Below are positions 9,711-19,126 of a stretch of 31,065 bases of DNA, in pieces. The translations under genes and the position numbers were made by a program. The notes beneath the pieces were generated by a model, which ran no database searches, was not told the origin of the DNA, and saw only the letters and a program-made list of their open reading frames with translations. This DNA comes from Chara braunii (Eukaryota; Streptophyta; Charophyceae; Charales; Characeae), in NCBI GenBank assembly GCA_003427395.1, contig BFEA01000018.1, positions 1,698,995-1,730,059 on the forward strand. Reading direction: 5' to 3'. The stretch's first letter is position 1; each line of letters opens with the position of its first letter.

Positions 9711-9990
9711 ACTATGTGTGCCTATGTTGGAAGTTCGCATGGCGCAAGGGTCCAGCGTATTAAGGGCTAAGTAGGGGTTAAGGTTGAGAGAAGGCAAAAA
9801 AACCCCTCCACCGGATTGTATATTTTTTGATGATTTCTTAGTCAGACGTTGGTCCTGGGCCAGGATTCAAGGTCCTTGTCCAGGACAACCCCAACCCTAA
9901 ACTCAGCAGGGAGGGGGTCTTCCCTCACGCAGAGCCTATCTGCCCTGCCCATCGAGACACCCGACCCTAAGGGCAGAAATGTCGCGAGGG

Positions 9991-10046
9991 TTGAACGGCA
10001 TATCCTTCAGCCGTTCAATATCGTGAAGGGTAACCCCTCACGATAT
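9991..10046. repeat. Two adjacent hairpins conserved in both arms
   Basis: TTGAACGGC (9991-9999) pairs with GCCGTTCAA (10010-10018), 9 bp. ATATCGTGA (10018-10026) pairs with TCACGATAT (10038-10046), 9 bp, continued inside by GGG/CCC around TAA. The right arm keeps the second hairpin as TATCGTGAGG (18643-18652) with CCTCACGATA (18661-18670), 10 bp, with changed inner bases that still pair. Confidence 0.8.
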
Positions 10047-10440
10047 ATTTCTTCAACCATGCAATATCGCGAGGCCGGAACAGCGATTACCGCGTATAAT
10101 TAGCATCGCCGGTTGGTGTAGGACAGACTCGCATCCGCGCAACTTTATACCAAATCTTGCGCGTGACGGTTCGTTGTCCTAGTGACTAGAGTTATGGGAT
10201 CAAGGGACTCGCACAAATGCATGAGAGTTCAGGATCAGTATAGGCCGCTGGTGCCAATTGAAAAAAGTACCCCAGGGTTGTGATTTTGGGATAGAGAGGT
10301 CGTCGGCCTATTTTGCTTTCTTAGAGTTATTATAGTTGGACGTTGTAGCCCGTGGCAGCCGTCAAAGTCAAACCCCTTGACTCGCTTCCAGGCCCCAGGG
10401 GAAGGAGCTGGTCCCCAGGGCGATAAGAGACGATTGCCAC

Positions 10441-10574
10441 CACAGGTATGAACCTGTGTACCACCCGCTCTCCGCAGGGTGCAGAAGAGGGTGTGGTTTT
10501 CAACCGCACTTGGCGGTTGTCCAGCGTCAAGGGACTAACCCTCAAGACGCGTGTCAGCCGACACTTTAGTGTCG
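10441..10574. repeat. Run of short perfect hairpins
   Basis: CACAGGT/ACCTGTG (10441-10447/10452-10458, loop 4), CAACCGC/GCGGTTG (10501-10507/10513-10519, loop 5) and CGACACT/AGTGTCG (10559-10565/10568-10574, loop 2). The last has a counterpart at 18618-18633 in which the outer pair C:G is T:A and the loop differs. Confidence 0.8.
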
Positions 10575-11304
10575 AGCGCGACCCTCGAGGTTAACGAGGA
10601 CTGCTTGATTATCGGCACTACATAGTACGCCATCACTGCGACTGCTTCGCATGCTTTCATTGTGAGTCAATATGAGAAAGTCCTGCCTCCGCGCGGTTTT
10701 TATACTAAGTCTCGCGCGCGACGCCTATCTGATTCCGCATCGGGAAGTTATGGGATGGCTACCGAGGGACTAGGAGCGTTGTCGCGTTGTTTGTGGTGTG
10801 TTGTTTCCTGCGTATGTTGCGTGTGTGTTATATTTTTATGTTCTTTATAGTGGTGTGTGCGTGGCGTGTGGGATGCGTCGTAGTCGACTGGCGACGAGTC
10901 GCGCTTGGGACCTCAGCCCCCAAAGATGTCGGCTTGCGTGCGGGTCCGATAGAGGCGTAATACCACGCGTACCCCCTATGCTACAGCGAACAAGAAACGT
11001 CCTTGGCTGGTCCACCTTTGCGATCGCAGCTGATCAGCTTTCGTACTGTGGACTGGTAGCTCGGCGGGGATACGCCCACCGAAGGGAGGTGACAGCTCCC
11101 GTAAGGTGGAGGTAAGTCGTGCCCCGCGTAGGCCCTATCCTGTCGTAGGGGCTTGCGAGAGGTATGGCTGGTGCACTCGGCCGGAGCGGCTTTATGGAAG
11201 CTCCATGTATATCCGCGACGAGGATTAGGAACCAACTCCTGCGTGACGAGGCCGAGAGGGTCCCGTGCTGCCCTTGAGTAGTGCCGGACCGATGCGCTCG
11301 ACAC

Positions 11305-11744
11305 CGTGCCCTCTCATTGGCCCTCCTCCGGTCCTCCTTTGTGAAGTCTCGGAGGGAGTTCCCAGCTACCGTAGCTATCAGGGCGACATATGTCCAAACC
11401 TTCGCCCTTCTAAACTGTTGTTTCTTTTCCAACCCTTCGGACATGGCTTCAAGGAATTGAGCCTCCATCGGAATCTTATCAGATCGACACAAGGGGCATA
11501 ACCAAGGTTTGGCCGTATTTCTATACTGGATGCAGGAGCCGTGAGCTCGAGAGACACAGCGCTAACAATCTACCCATTCGACATATCCTTCCCAACTATA
11601 ACGCATAAAAACCGAATAAACTCTCGAAATCGCTTCACAGAAATAACAAAATTTATCGGTCAGGGAGAGAAAATACGAAGACGAAGGGGGAGAAAGAGGG
11701 CCTTCGGGATTACCTTCGAGCCGCGTCGCCTTTACGACTGCCAA
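11305..11744 (-). pseudogene. PHD-type C4HC3 zinc finger downstream of RNase H
   Basis: The frame continues from RNase H after a TGA at 11745-11747. Zinc ligands in order are Cys 11646-11648, Cys 11637-11639, Cys 11565-11567, Cys 11556-11558, His 11541-11543, Cys 11532-11534, Cys 11496-11498 and Cys 11487-11489. This gives C-x2-C-x23-C-x2-C-x4-H-x2-C-x11-C-x2-C, with Trp two residues before the last Cys pair (WLCPLC), the PHD hallmark. A TAG at 11562-11564 lies between ligands 3 and 4. A basic tail (KEDRRRANERAR) follows and runs into the arm. PHD fingers usually bind histone H3 tails; in a retroelement this could help targeting or chromatin binding, by inference. I have an unverified recollection of PHD fingers between RNase H and integrase in green-algal Ty3 polyproteins. 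Confidence 0.65.
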
Positions 11745-12203
11745 TCAGTTCTTAGTGGGATAAGGGAGGATGGCCACCTGTCCGTACGAGGGCTCGCCGT
11801 TTGGTTTTGGCTCCTTCCACAGTGTAATCTCGTCGCCCTTGGCCACCTTGTTGGGTCGATGCAATCGTGTCAGCCCGTCAGCGTTGCCGTGCCTTTCCAT
11901 CTTCCGATGAACGATGTCAAAATCGTATTCTTGCAGTCGCACAGCCCAGCGTCCAATCATGCCCGTGTAGTTGGTAAGCTTCTTGAGGGTCGGCAAGGGC
12001 TCATGATCCGTGACGAGAAGAAACTTTTGTCCATACAGATATGGATGGAAATGTTGGATTCCCCAGACAACCGCGTAGCATTCTCCTCGTGGTGCCGAAT
12101 CGTTTCTTCTCTCGTCCGGTACTGTTTGCGAAGCGTACTCGATGACGTGTTTGCGACCGTTTTTTCCCTTCTGAGCCAGAATAGCGGAGATTGCGTTAGG
12201 CTA
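11745..12203 (-). pseudogene. Ty3/gypsy RNase H domain
   Basis: Same frame as the RT, separated from it by TAG 12201-12203 directly after ITDW. Visible landmarks are the first Asp (ITDW, just before the stop), the Glu in GECYAVVWG, the Asp in VTDHEPL, and the last acidic site in HGNADGLTR. The four metal-binding positions therefore look intact. The GECxAVVWG / YLYGxxFxLVTDH / LQEYDF layout is typical of Ty3 RNase H. The domain degrades the RNA strand of the RNA:DNA hybrid during reverse transcription. The frame ends at TGA 11745-11747, after which the PHD-type region continues in the same frame. Confidence 0.85.
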
Positions 12204-13400
12204 CCAGTCCGTAATGAGTATGAGTTGTTTTTCAAGGTCGGGCCGAATCAAAATAGGCGTTCCTTCAAGGCGACAAAGGCCTGCTGACATTCCGCGTCCC
12301 AATTCAGTGGTTGGTCCTTCCGCAAGACTAGTTAGAGGCCATGCGATAGCAGCAAAACCCTTGATAAATCGTCGGTAGTATGAGGCCAGTCCCAAAAAGA
12401 CCCGGACCTGCGTCACTGTTGTAGGCATGAGGGCTTCCCGAACCGCCGCGACCTTTCTCGAATCCGGTCGTAAGCCTCCTCGCGTCACCACATAACCCAT
12501 AAATGAGATTTCCGAGAGGAAAAACTCACTTTTTTCCAATGCGATCTTGAAACCAGCATCCTTCAATGCCCCGAGTGTCCACTCAATATGTTGAGCATGT
12601 CCGTGGAATGATTTTGAGTAAACCAGAATATTGTTCATATACACAATGACGCGGAAGGTAATCATGTCCTGCATTAATCTGGTTTTGTTGACAAAATTCT
12701 GAAACGTGACGCTCATCGGTCTCTGAAAAGTGGCTGGGGCATTGCAAATTCCCATCGGGCAGCGAAGCCACTGCCAGGTACCCTCAAATAACACAAAGGC
12801 CGTCTTTGGCCGATCCTCCGCCTTAACCAGAATATGGTGAAACCTATAACGAATGTCAAACTTACTGAAATAATTAGCACAGCCAATCGCATACAGCAGA
12901 TCATCAATCCGGGGAAGGGGATACACATCCTTGATCGTTACATCATTCAATTTTCCATAGTTGATGCAGATGCGAATCGACCCGTTTTTCTTCGGGACTA
13001 AGACCACGGGAAATGACAAAGGTCCATTGGTCGGTTCGATCAACCCACTAGCCTCAAATTCTCGAATCCTTTCTAGCGCGATCTTTCGTTCGGTGAGCGA
13101 ATATCTGTATGGTTTGCAATGGATCGATGGGTGAGTTCCAGTCCGAATTTCATGTTGGACGGCCAAGGATGGTCCGATGTCTGTGTCCGTTACACTAATC
13201 GTCTCATGATATTCAGTTAGTATATCAGCAATCAATCGATGAATCTCATTCGGTACATACTACGGTACGTGTAACTCGTATAATTACCCGTGTATACTAA
13301 CTGCTACTTATTTCGTGTTCACCCTTTTACCGTTTTCCGTCGGGAGAGCGGAAATGAAATAATTATCCGATCGCCAAGAGAATACAGTAGCGGTCATTTA
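12204..13400 (-). pseudogene. Ty3/gypsy reverse transcriptase, inactivated
   Basis: Recognisable RT motifs, in order: fingers (HCKPYRYSL), SFPVVLVPKKNGSIRICINY, YPLPRIDDLL, palm FSKFDIRYRFHHILV, FVLFEGTWQWLRCPMGICNAPATFQR, the catalytic box VYMNNILVYSKS, then the thumb and connection FFLSEISFMGYVV and VRVFLGLASYYRRFIKGFA. The two catalytic aspartates of YxDD are Asn (12630-12635). At about 12255-12335 the frame slips. The neighbouring frame there carries the expected WDAECQQAFVALK stretch and returns to frame at TPILIRPDLEKQ, so two compensating indels are present. Upstream in the same frame, stops lie at 13260, 13284, 13308 and 13398. The first codon of the long open stretch (13235) is TTG and is not a real start. 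Confidence 0.9.
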
Positions 13401-13957
13401 TGCGTCTTCTTCCCGGATGGCCACGTGTTTCTCTGGGGTCATGCCATCGCTGATATCCCGCCGAGGCACCGGCCTTTCAAGGATTTTGATTTCGAGCTCA
13501 TAAATCGTAGGATCGTCGTGCTCAGGGGGTTCCAAAGTTTCGCTTTCGGCCCCTAAGCGTCATAATCGCACCTCCTTTCCCGGAGTCAGCAAGGAGCGAG
13601 GTAGCCCTGTGATGTCGCAGAACGCCTTATTTTCTCGATATCTCGAGAGAAGAGGAGTGGTGGCTTCGTAAGGGTTCGAGGGGGTTCCAACGAATCAACC
13701 ATGCGGGATACTTGTATGAGTGGTTCCCCGAGGATTGAAGCTCGAGTCCATTGCAAGTTATTTTCCGTGAGGACGAACGTTTTCGCTGTCTTCTGTCGGA
13801 CGGGGTAGCGGATCGATCGGTGCACCATATCCTGGATTACTGGATTTGTGTCGTCCTCCCGGTCGGAAGAGTTGTTGGGCAGCTCGGGTTCCTTCTCTTT
13901 TGGATCTTTCTCGAGGCTCGGCTTTTTCCACGTGATCACTCGAAGAGATCCCCAGAT
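13401..13957 (-). pseudogene. Protease-RT linker of the Ty3 element, frame-broken
   Basis: An open stretch at 13586-13939 (about 117 codons, charged, with EKDPKEKEPE and SSDREDD) lies in a different frame from the RT. It probably represents the spacer between protease and RT after frameshifts. It is too short for an integrase and shows no HHCC or D,D-35-E motif, so integrase was not moved upstream of RT as in copia elements. Confidence 0.55.
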
Positions 13958-14420
13958 CTAAGGCGAGGGTTTCGGAGGTAGCGTGGTTCGGAGAGTTAAC
14001 CTCATTGGGATGACATACGGTTTCCCGCCCATATTTCGAAGGATGACTGATCGCCTTTCAAAATCCAGGTTAGCCCGTAGTGTCGTAAGGGCTGGCAATC
14101 CGAGGAGGACATCGTAGGTGTTCACATCCAACACTACTACATCTCTCAGGGCGTGAACCCTTCCTAGCCGAAAGACAACATTCGTCATCCTTCCCACCGC
14201 TTAATCTTTTCTTCGTCCGCTGACACAAGGTGATCACCTTCCGCTAACGTAATTCAAGTTAGATCCTTTTTTATCCTGGCTCATTCTACTACTCTCAGTG
14301 AGATAGCCAAAACCGCCGCTCTTGAATCAAGGATGACATTGTACGAAATTCCCCAAACTTCGATGTCGCATTCTGCTGATTTCCAAAGAATAGTTTTAAT
14401 CCGTAAAAAATGATAGTCCT
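13958..14420 (-). pseudogene. Ty3/gypsy aspartic protease, active site altered
   Basis: The active-site segment reads VILDSRAAVLAIS, with Asp 14326-14328, Ser 14323-14325 and Arg 14320-14322, where retroviral-type proteases need D-S/T-G. A one-base indel near 14195 then changes frame. The C-terminal half follows at 13958-14197: VVLDVNTYDVLLGLPAL, the conserved ILGxDxL-like end of the fold, and then LRANLDFERRSVIL. The protease would cut the gag-pol polyprotein. Further stops near 14245 and 14270 confirm decay. Confidence 0.75.
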
Positions 14421-14910
14421 TTTGGATTATTCCTACCCGTATTGGTTCCGACGTATCAGGAGTGTTCGGTTTATCCCCGAGAGCCTAGGATTTTCCTTTT
14501 TTAGTAGCTAGCTTAGCGAGAGCAAATCTTTTCCAGTTTGCCTTACAATTTTGCAACATGCGTTCGTTAGCCTGCTTGGATATGGACAGCAGATGCCCTA
14601 TAGGCAACGGGATTCGGTGGTCCAAGGCTCAAACCATGTCCAAGACGTCGATTTTCCCAGTGACAAAAGTAGGACCTCCGGCTTCCATCTCCCCCGAGGA
14701 AGGTCTCCATTCGACTACTTCCTTCCGCTCCTCTACTGGCCGGATGGTTCCAATCATGCCCAATCCCGGATATCCCAAGGCGACGTATTGGTCGAGCGGA
14801 ATAAGTTTCGCTGCTTCCTCGGCAGTGGTTATCGTACTTCGTCCGTTCTCGATTTCCTCAAGCATCGTTCCTACCCTTCCTGGACCGTTTGCTACAGGTG
14901 CAACAGCCAC
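14421..14910 (-). pseudogene. Gag-protease spacer of the Ty3 element
   Basis: The open stretch 14629-14910 (93 codons, with EEIENGRSTITTAEEAAKL) is in frame with the upstream zinc-knuckle segment after a TGA at 14926 and ends at a TGA at 14629. More coding-like sequence continues in the same frame to a TAG near 14487. No domain is recognised. It is read as polyprotein linker. Confidence 0.5.
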
Positions 14911-14925
14911 AGGGGATACTCTGAT

Positions 14926-15472
14926 TCAAGCTTGGGCGGCGGGTCGGAGGGGGCAGTCTCGGGCTATGTGGCCCGACTGGTGGCACGTGTAACAAACGCT
15001 CAGGTTAGCTGCCAGTCCGCCCATAACCTCAGCAGCGGGGGCCGCTGCTTGCGTCACGGCCGCTGCCCTGACAGTGATAGGGCGCATCGTTCTCATCAAC
15101 GACTCTATCCTAGCAATGTGTTCTCGTTGCTCCTTCTTGCTTTCTTGCATCAGACTAATTAACGTACAGGTTAGTTCGAGTACCGCAGTCGATTCGTTCG
15201 TCCTGTTCGGAAATTTCTTGTGGAGGCACATGAGCCGTCATAATAGGTACGGACACTCCCACAGTTGTGTTGGGAGCGGACTTTTTGGTAGGGATTTGCT
15301 CAAGATAGGTAACAGAGCCAGAGATGAAACCCATGTTTTCAAACTTGTTCTGGAGCGCGGCCAACTTGGCCCTCGCCTTAGCTAATTCTGAGGAATCTCC
15401 CTCTCTAGGATAATTTTCTCCTTCTAGGAAACTGACAGCGAATTTTCGCTCCATTTCCTCGTCCGCAGACAT
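14926..15472 (-). pseudogene. Gag nucleocapsid part with intact CCHC knuckle
   Basis: Two overlapping frames carry it. 15155-15472 contains a charged helical stretch (MSADEEMERKFAVSFL... SSELAKARAKLAALQ). 14926-15231 follows after a frameshift in the overlap and contains C-x2-C-x4-H-x4-C at 14953-14994 (CYTCHQSGHIARDC) with all four ligands present. This knuckle binds genomic RNA in Ty3 and retroviral nucleocapsids. A helical run before it (QESKKEQREHIARIESLM) may be a coiled coil. The frame stops at TGA 14926. Confidence 0.75.
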
Positions 15473-15533
15473 AATCTGTTGTAAGGTGTGGTTAATCGGG
15501 GAAAATTGCTTTTACAATTTTGCTCTGATGGTT

Positions 15534-16019
15534 CTACTGTGGCCCATGGATAAATAGGTCCCTCCTAACTGCTTCCCCCCGATGGGTCTTGACGAACATC
15601 CTATAGAATCGGTTGCGATATTCGGTGACTGACTCGAGAGGTTTCTGAACTCGATCTTTGATCATAAAGAGTGCTTGTTCCGGATGGATGTAATCAAATC
15701 GATTTAGGAAGTGATGCTCGAACATCGGGAGATCTACCCAAACGTAAGTGTTGAACCAGTGGTGCGCATCCCCTCCTAATCTGGCGGGGATATTGATCCG
15801 AGCTTCGTCATTGTCATACTGCTGTGCACGCAAGGTAGCTAGCCATGCTCTAGCTAAGTGATGTGCAGGATAAAAAAAATACAGATCCGGTGGAGCCATG
15901 GGTGCTCGAGGCCGCGGAGTGGGGTTAGGCGTCGGGTTCTGGTTTTGGGCTTGGTTCACAGTCGGTTGAGCATTCATAGGGGTTGCTCGTCGTCCAACCG
16001 ATCTACTCCTTGTTACCAC
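15534..16019 (-). pseudogene. Ty3/gypsy Gag capsid region
   Basis: The frame starts at GTG 16017-16019 (an ATG has probably been lost; the next Met is at codon 15) and ends at TAG 15534. A Pro/Asn/Gln-rich N-terminus is followed by a capsid-like region: LARAWLATLRAQQYDND, WFNTYVWVDLPMFEHHFLNRF, VQKPLESVTEYRNRFYRM. This is the usual retrotransposon gag (UBN2/Retrotrans_gag-like) pattern of spaced Trp, Phe and YRxRF. The protein would form the virus-like particle. The downstream gag part (15472 onward) is in another frame. Confidence 0.75.
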
Positions 16020-16122
16020 GGGGTAGCATAGCGGCGCGTTCCACTGTCTTGGTCCTCCTCTGTTCGCCAGATCGCTTTGCGCGGGTTACCCTTTGTATTA
16101 ATCCGGAAGTCTGCCACTTTTC

Positions 16123-16135
16123 GGCTCCGATACCA
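16123..16135 (-). promoter_or_regulatory. Primer-binding site, initiator-Met tRNA type
   Basis: On the minus strand it reads TGGTATCGGAGCC, one base from TGGTATCAGAGCC, the complement of the plant initiator tRNA-Met 3' end used by many plant LTR elements. It lies 104 bases upstream of the first gag codon, as expected. The bases just before it (GTGAGGT) do not end in CA, so the 5' LTR end is damaged or the LTR boundary is not exactly here. Confidence 0.65.
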
Positions 16136-16137
16136 AC

Positions 16138-17645
16138 CTCACGCCCAGCGCGACTTCCTGATCGGAGTGGGATAGGGGCCCGAAAGTGCGAAAAAAGGGT
16201 GTGCCAAGGATTTTAGGAAAGTGGGGGTGGAGTCCTAGGTCGGAACTGAGATCTCTTGTGGCAATTTTCGGGGGTATAAGCACAAAGAGGGTGTGCACAT
16301 GTCGTATTTGGCGCTTCCAATTCTCGTAAGATGGAGGGTAGACTGCTTTTCTGGGCTTGTGCACAAATGGGAAGTTGCTGATGTTGTGCAACATAAGGCA
16401 GATGGCGTGCGCAATGCATCTCAGACTAAAGATCCCGGGTACTTTTCCACGATCACAGTACCGACATATATAAACACTCTTGCATTATCGAACAAAATCC
16501 CACCAACATTGTCCCTGCCAATTAACTCAATTTTCAAGCCTAAAAGAAATAGGAATCACCATCTTCTCTGGTTTCGCCTTCATGGCTGGTTGCATGGTTC
16601 GACCAGTTATTGACGCCCGCTCGACTTCGATGCGGGTTCGCCGAGCGAATTTCGAGGCTCGCTAGGCCTGGTGCCACTGACACTTTTCGCACGGTTTGCG
16701 GGGCCAATAGCGGGCTATGAAATTCTACGGCACCACCATGAGCTGGTGATATGGAAGGAGGAGGTGGAAGAGAGGGAAACTGGTAGTAATAACGACGAAA
16801 CCGGGGGATATGAAATACTGCGTGTTATAAGTATCCGGGTAATCGGGCCCCCTAGGATCACAATGAAAGTCCCTCGCACACAATCGATCGCTTTCTGTCA
16901 GACAGAGGAATTCCAGATTTCTTAAGTTCCCCCGCCGTCTGAGTTGTTCACCTTCCCAGTATTCGCTGTATTCCGGGTCCCTCAGACTCTCATGATCGGA
17001 CATCCAAAAGGGAAATTTTGCAGCCATATTCGTTTAGCAAACTCGTTCCTTTGCATCCTTATATGTGGTCCAAGGCTGACTCACGCAGACGAACGCTTAT
17101 ACGACAACTCGGCTTCCTCAAGATCGTGGTCGTACGCGAGCGTGCACATGAGAAACAACGGGTTGGTTCAGCGTGTCGATCACATTCAACATGCATGCAA
17201 ATATCCTTTCCCTGCGGCGTCGGGTGAGATTTGATCATTACATATCATACATGTGACAAAAGGAGGAAAGAAGATATAGGATCACCAACTTCTTATAACA
17301 CTCTTGTCGATCGAACGTTTAACGACTAAACCAAAACATCCATAATCGAGCGCTTTCAATCATATCTGAGCGTATAGCTCACGCAAGTGAGCAGTAGACG
17401 GAGACTAAACGGGCATCGCAAAACAAGATTGGAAATCCAAAAAACTCGCTAATAAAAGGGAATTCACATTCATTCCATGCATATGTACAAAATACAAACG
17501 ACAAGGAAAATCAGAGGCAATTTATAAAAAAAGTCCCCAAAAGAAGACGCGATAAAATCGACCATATCTGGATCCAAAATTATACAGATGAACAGAGGAA
17601 AAGAAAGGAACAACAAAAAAGACCTTATCCCACACCCACACAACT

Positions 17646-17705
<60 letters not shown>

Positions 17706-17911
17706 GATGCAGGCAGTCCGTCGCCTTGCATCAACACAGAGTTGTCACCCCGCTTGGTTCGAGCATGCAAGCCAGGTTCGCCCGTGCGCCACAGTCCGTC
17801 GTGGCCCCACATGTCAACCCCGCATACCCGACACCAGCTCGTCGGATCGCCCAACTCTCACACTCACTCACCTTCCAAACTTGCTCGTTAGCTGACGCGC
17901 ACTGATCGCGC
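16138..17911 (-). mobile_element. Probable 5' LTR/leader side of the Ty3 element
   Basis: About 1.8 kb of non-coding sequence lies between the primer-binding site and the right arm. If the PBS is correct, at least the part next to it should be the 5' LTR. No direct copy of it was found elsewhere in the window, in keeping with loss of the 3' end. A TATAAAT (minus strand, about 17520) and a long CT tract lie in it. Open frames at 16098-16394 and 16725-17027 have no recognised content. Confidence 0.4.
17647..17703. repeat. (CT)n microsatellite
   Basis: About 28 uninterrupted CT dinucleotides. The Ser-Leu and Arg-Glu repeat frames across it are artefacts of this tract. Confidence 0.95.
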
Positions 17912-18617
17912 TGTCGAGCGCATCGGTCCGACACCGCGAGACCCTCCCGGTCGCGTCACGCAGGAGTTGGCCTAAATCCTCGTCGCGATACATAAATGGA
18001 GTTTCCGCTAGCCGCTTCGGCCGAGTGCGCCAGCCATACCTCTCGCGAGCCCCTACGACAGGATAGGGCCTACGCGAGGCATGACTTACCTCCACCTTAC
18101 GGGAGCTGTCACCTCCCTTTGGTGGGCGTATCCCCGCTGAGCTACCAGTCTACAGTACGAAAGCTGATCAGTTGCAATCGCAGAGGTGGACCAGCCGAGG
18201 GCATTTCTCGTTCGCTGTAGGATAGGGGGTACGCGAGGCATCACGCCTCTATCGAACCCGCACGCGACCTGACATCTTAGGGGGCTGAAGTCCCAAGCGC
18301 GACTCGTCGCCGGTCGACTAGGACGTATCCCACACGCCACGCACACACCACTATAAGGAACATAAAAATAAAACACACATACAACATACGCACGAAACGA
18401 CACGACACAAACAACGCGACAACGCTCCTAGTCCCTCGGTAGCCATCCTATAACTTTTCCAATGCGGACTCGGATAGGTGTCGCGCGCGAGACTTAGTAT
18501 AAAACCGCGCGGACACCGGACTTTCTCATATTGACTTGCAATGCAAGCAGTTGCAGTGATGGCGTACTATGTAGTGCCCACAATCAAGCGGTCCCTCGTA
18601 GATCCGAGTACCGCTTA

Positions 18618-18670
18618 TGACACTCAAGTGTCAGACTCGAAGTATCGTGAGGCTCTACCCCCTCACGATA
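18618..18670. repeat. Two hairpins matching those of the left arm
   Basis: TGACACT/AGTGTCA (18618-18624/18627-18633, loop CA) and TATCGTGAGG/CCTCACGATA (18643-18652/18661-18670, loop 8). The left-arm counterparts are at 10559-10574 and 10018-10046. Paired base changes between the copies keep the stems intact. Confidence 0.8.
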
Positions 18671-19003
18671 TTGCACGGCTGAAGGAATAGTCGTGTGGCC
18701 GCTGCGAGACCTCAGGCCTTTGGTTTGAGTGTCTTAGCAGGCGGGGCGAGTAGGCTCTGCGCGGGGGAAGATTCCTTCCCCGCAGAGTCTAGGGCTTGGG
18801 ATGTTCTGGACAATGACTTTGAATCCCGGCCGAGGACCAACGTCCGACTAAGAACTCAGAAAAAACATGCAGTCAAAAGGCGGGGGTTTTCTACCTACCT
18901 CAACCCCTATTTAACCCTTACGTTGGCCCCTTGGGCCATACGAGCTTCCAACATAGGTACACACACACATATATATATATGTCACAACCCCTCGTTTGTT
19001 GTC

Positions 19004-19121
19004 CTCTTCTCTCTCTCTGCCTACGGTTTACCGGGCAGTTCTGTTTGTGACGATATATATATATGTATATATCGTCACAAACAGAACTGCCCGGTAAACC
19101 GTAGGCAGAGAGAGAGAAGAG
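19004..19121. repeat. 118-bp near-perfect palindrome next to the gap
   Basis: Arms of 59 bases (19004-19062 and 19063-19121) are reverse complements with a single mismatched pair (19060/19065) and no spacer. It includes GCCTACGGTTTACCGGGCAG and its complement. It ends 5 bases before the N run. Confidence 0.95.
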
Positions 19122-19126
19122 TATAT

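Larger units (their letters stand above)
8808..11304 (+). mobile_element. Left inverted-repeat arm, inner block
   Basis: The reverse complement matches 17912-20890. The inner end is sharp: CGGACCGATGCGCTCGACA ends at 11304 here, and its complement starts at 17912. Other shared landmarks are GCGCGCGAGACTTAGTATAAAA (complement near 10693), TGCCTGCGATCACACATATACA (near 9595) and TGTTATCA-N-TGATAACA (9287-9303). Translated pieces of the two arms also match, but with indels and in several frames, so this is DNA-level repeat similarity rather than a gene. A single N lies at 9639. The left arm lacks the insert of about 1 kb that the right arm has at about 18970-20015. Confidence 0.85.
11305..16137 (-). 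mobile_element. Dead Ty3/gypsy LTR retrotransposon, 3'-truncated
   Basis: On the minus strand the order is primer-binding site, gag, CCHC knuckle, protease, reverse transcriptase, RNase H, PHD-type finger. This is the Ty3/gypsy order as far as it goes. Integrase and a 3' LTR are absent because the left inverted arm begins at 11304. No direct LTR pair was found. The polyprotein is broken by at least nine in-frame stops and several indels, and catalytic residues of both protease and RT are changed, so this copy cannot transpose by itself. It lies between the two inverted arms. Confidence 0.85.

Noticed and set aside
11305-13400. Reassigned genetic code with TAA/TAG read as Gln (as in dasycladalean algae)
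   Set aside because: Several RT-frame stops are TAA or TAG where Gln would fit, but TGA also occurs in frame (11745, 14629, 14926), catalytic residues are lost and frameshifts are present. Decay explains everything.
11305-16137. DIRS-type element (inverted terminal repeats plus RT)
   Set aside because: No tyrosine recombinase or methyltransferase was seen, the RT/RNase H is of Ty3 type, and a tRNA primer-binding site is present.
9800-18960. Inverted arms as the LTRs of the Ty3 element
   Set aside because: LTRs are direct repeats; these are inverted relative to each other and no primer site adjoins the inner edge at 11304.
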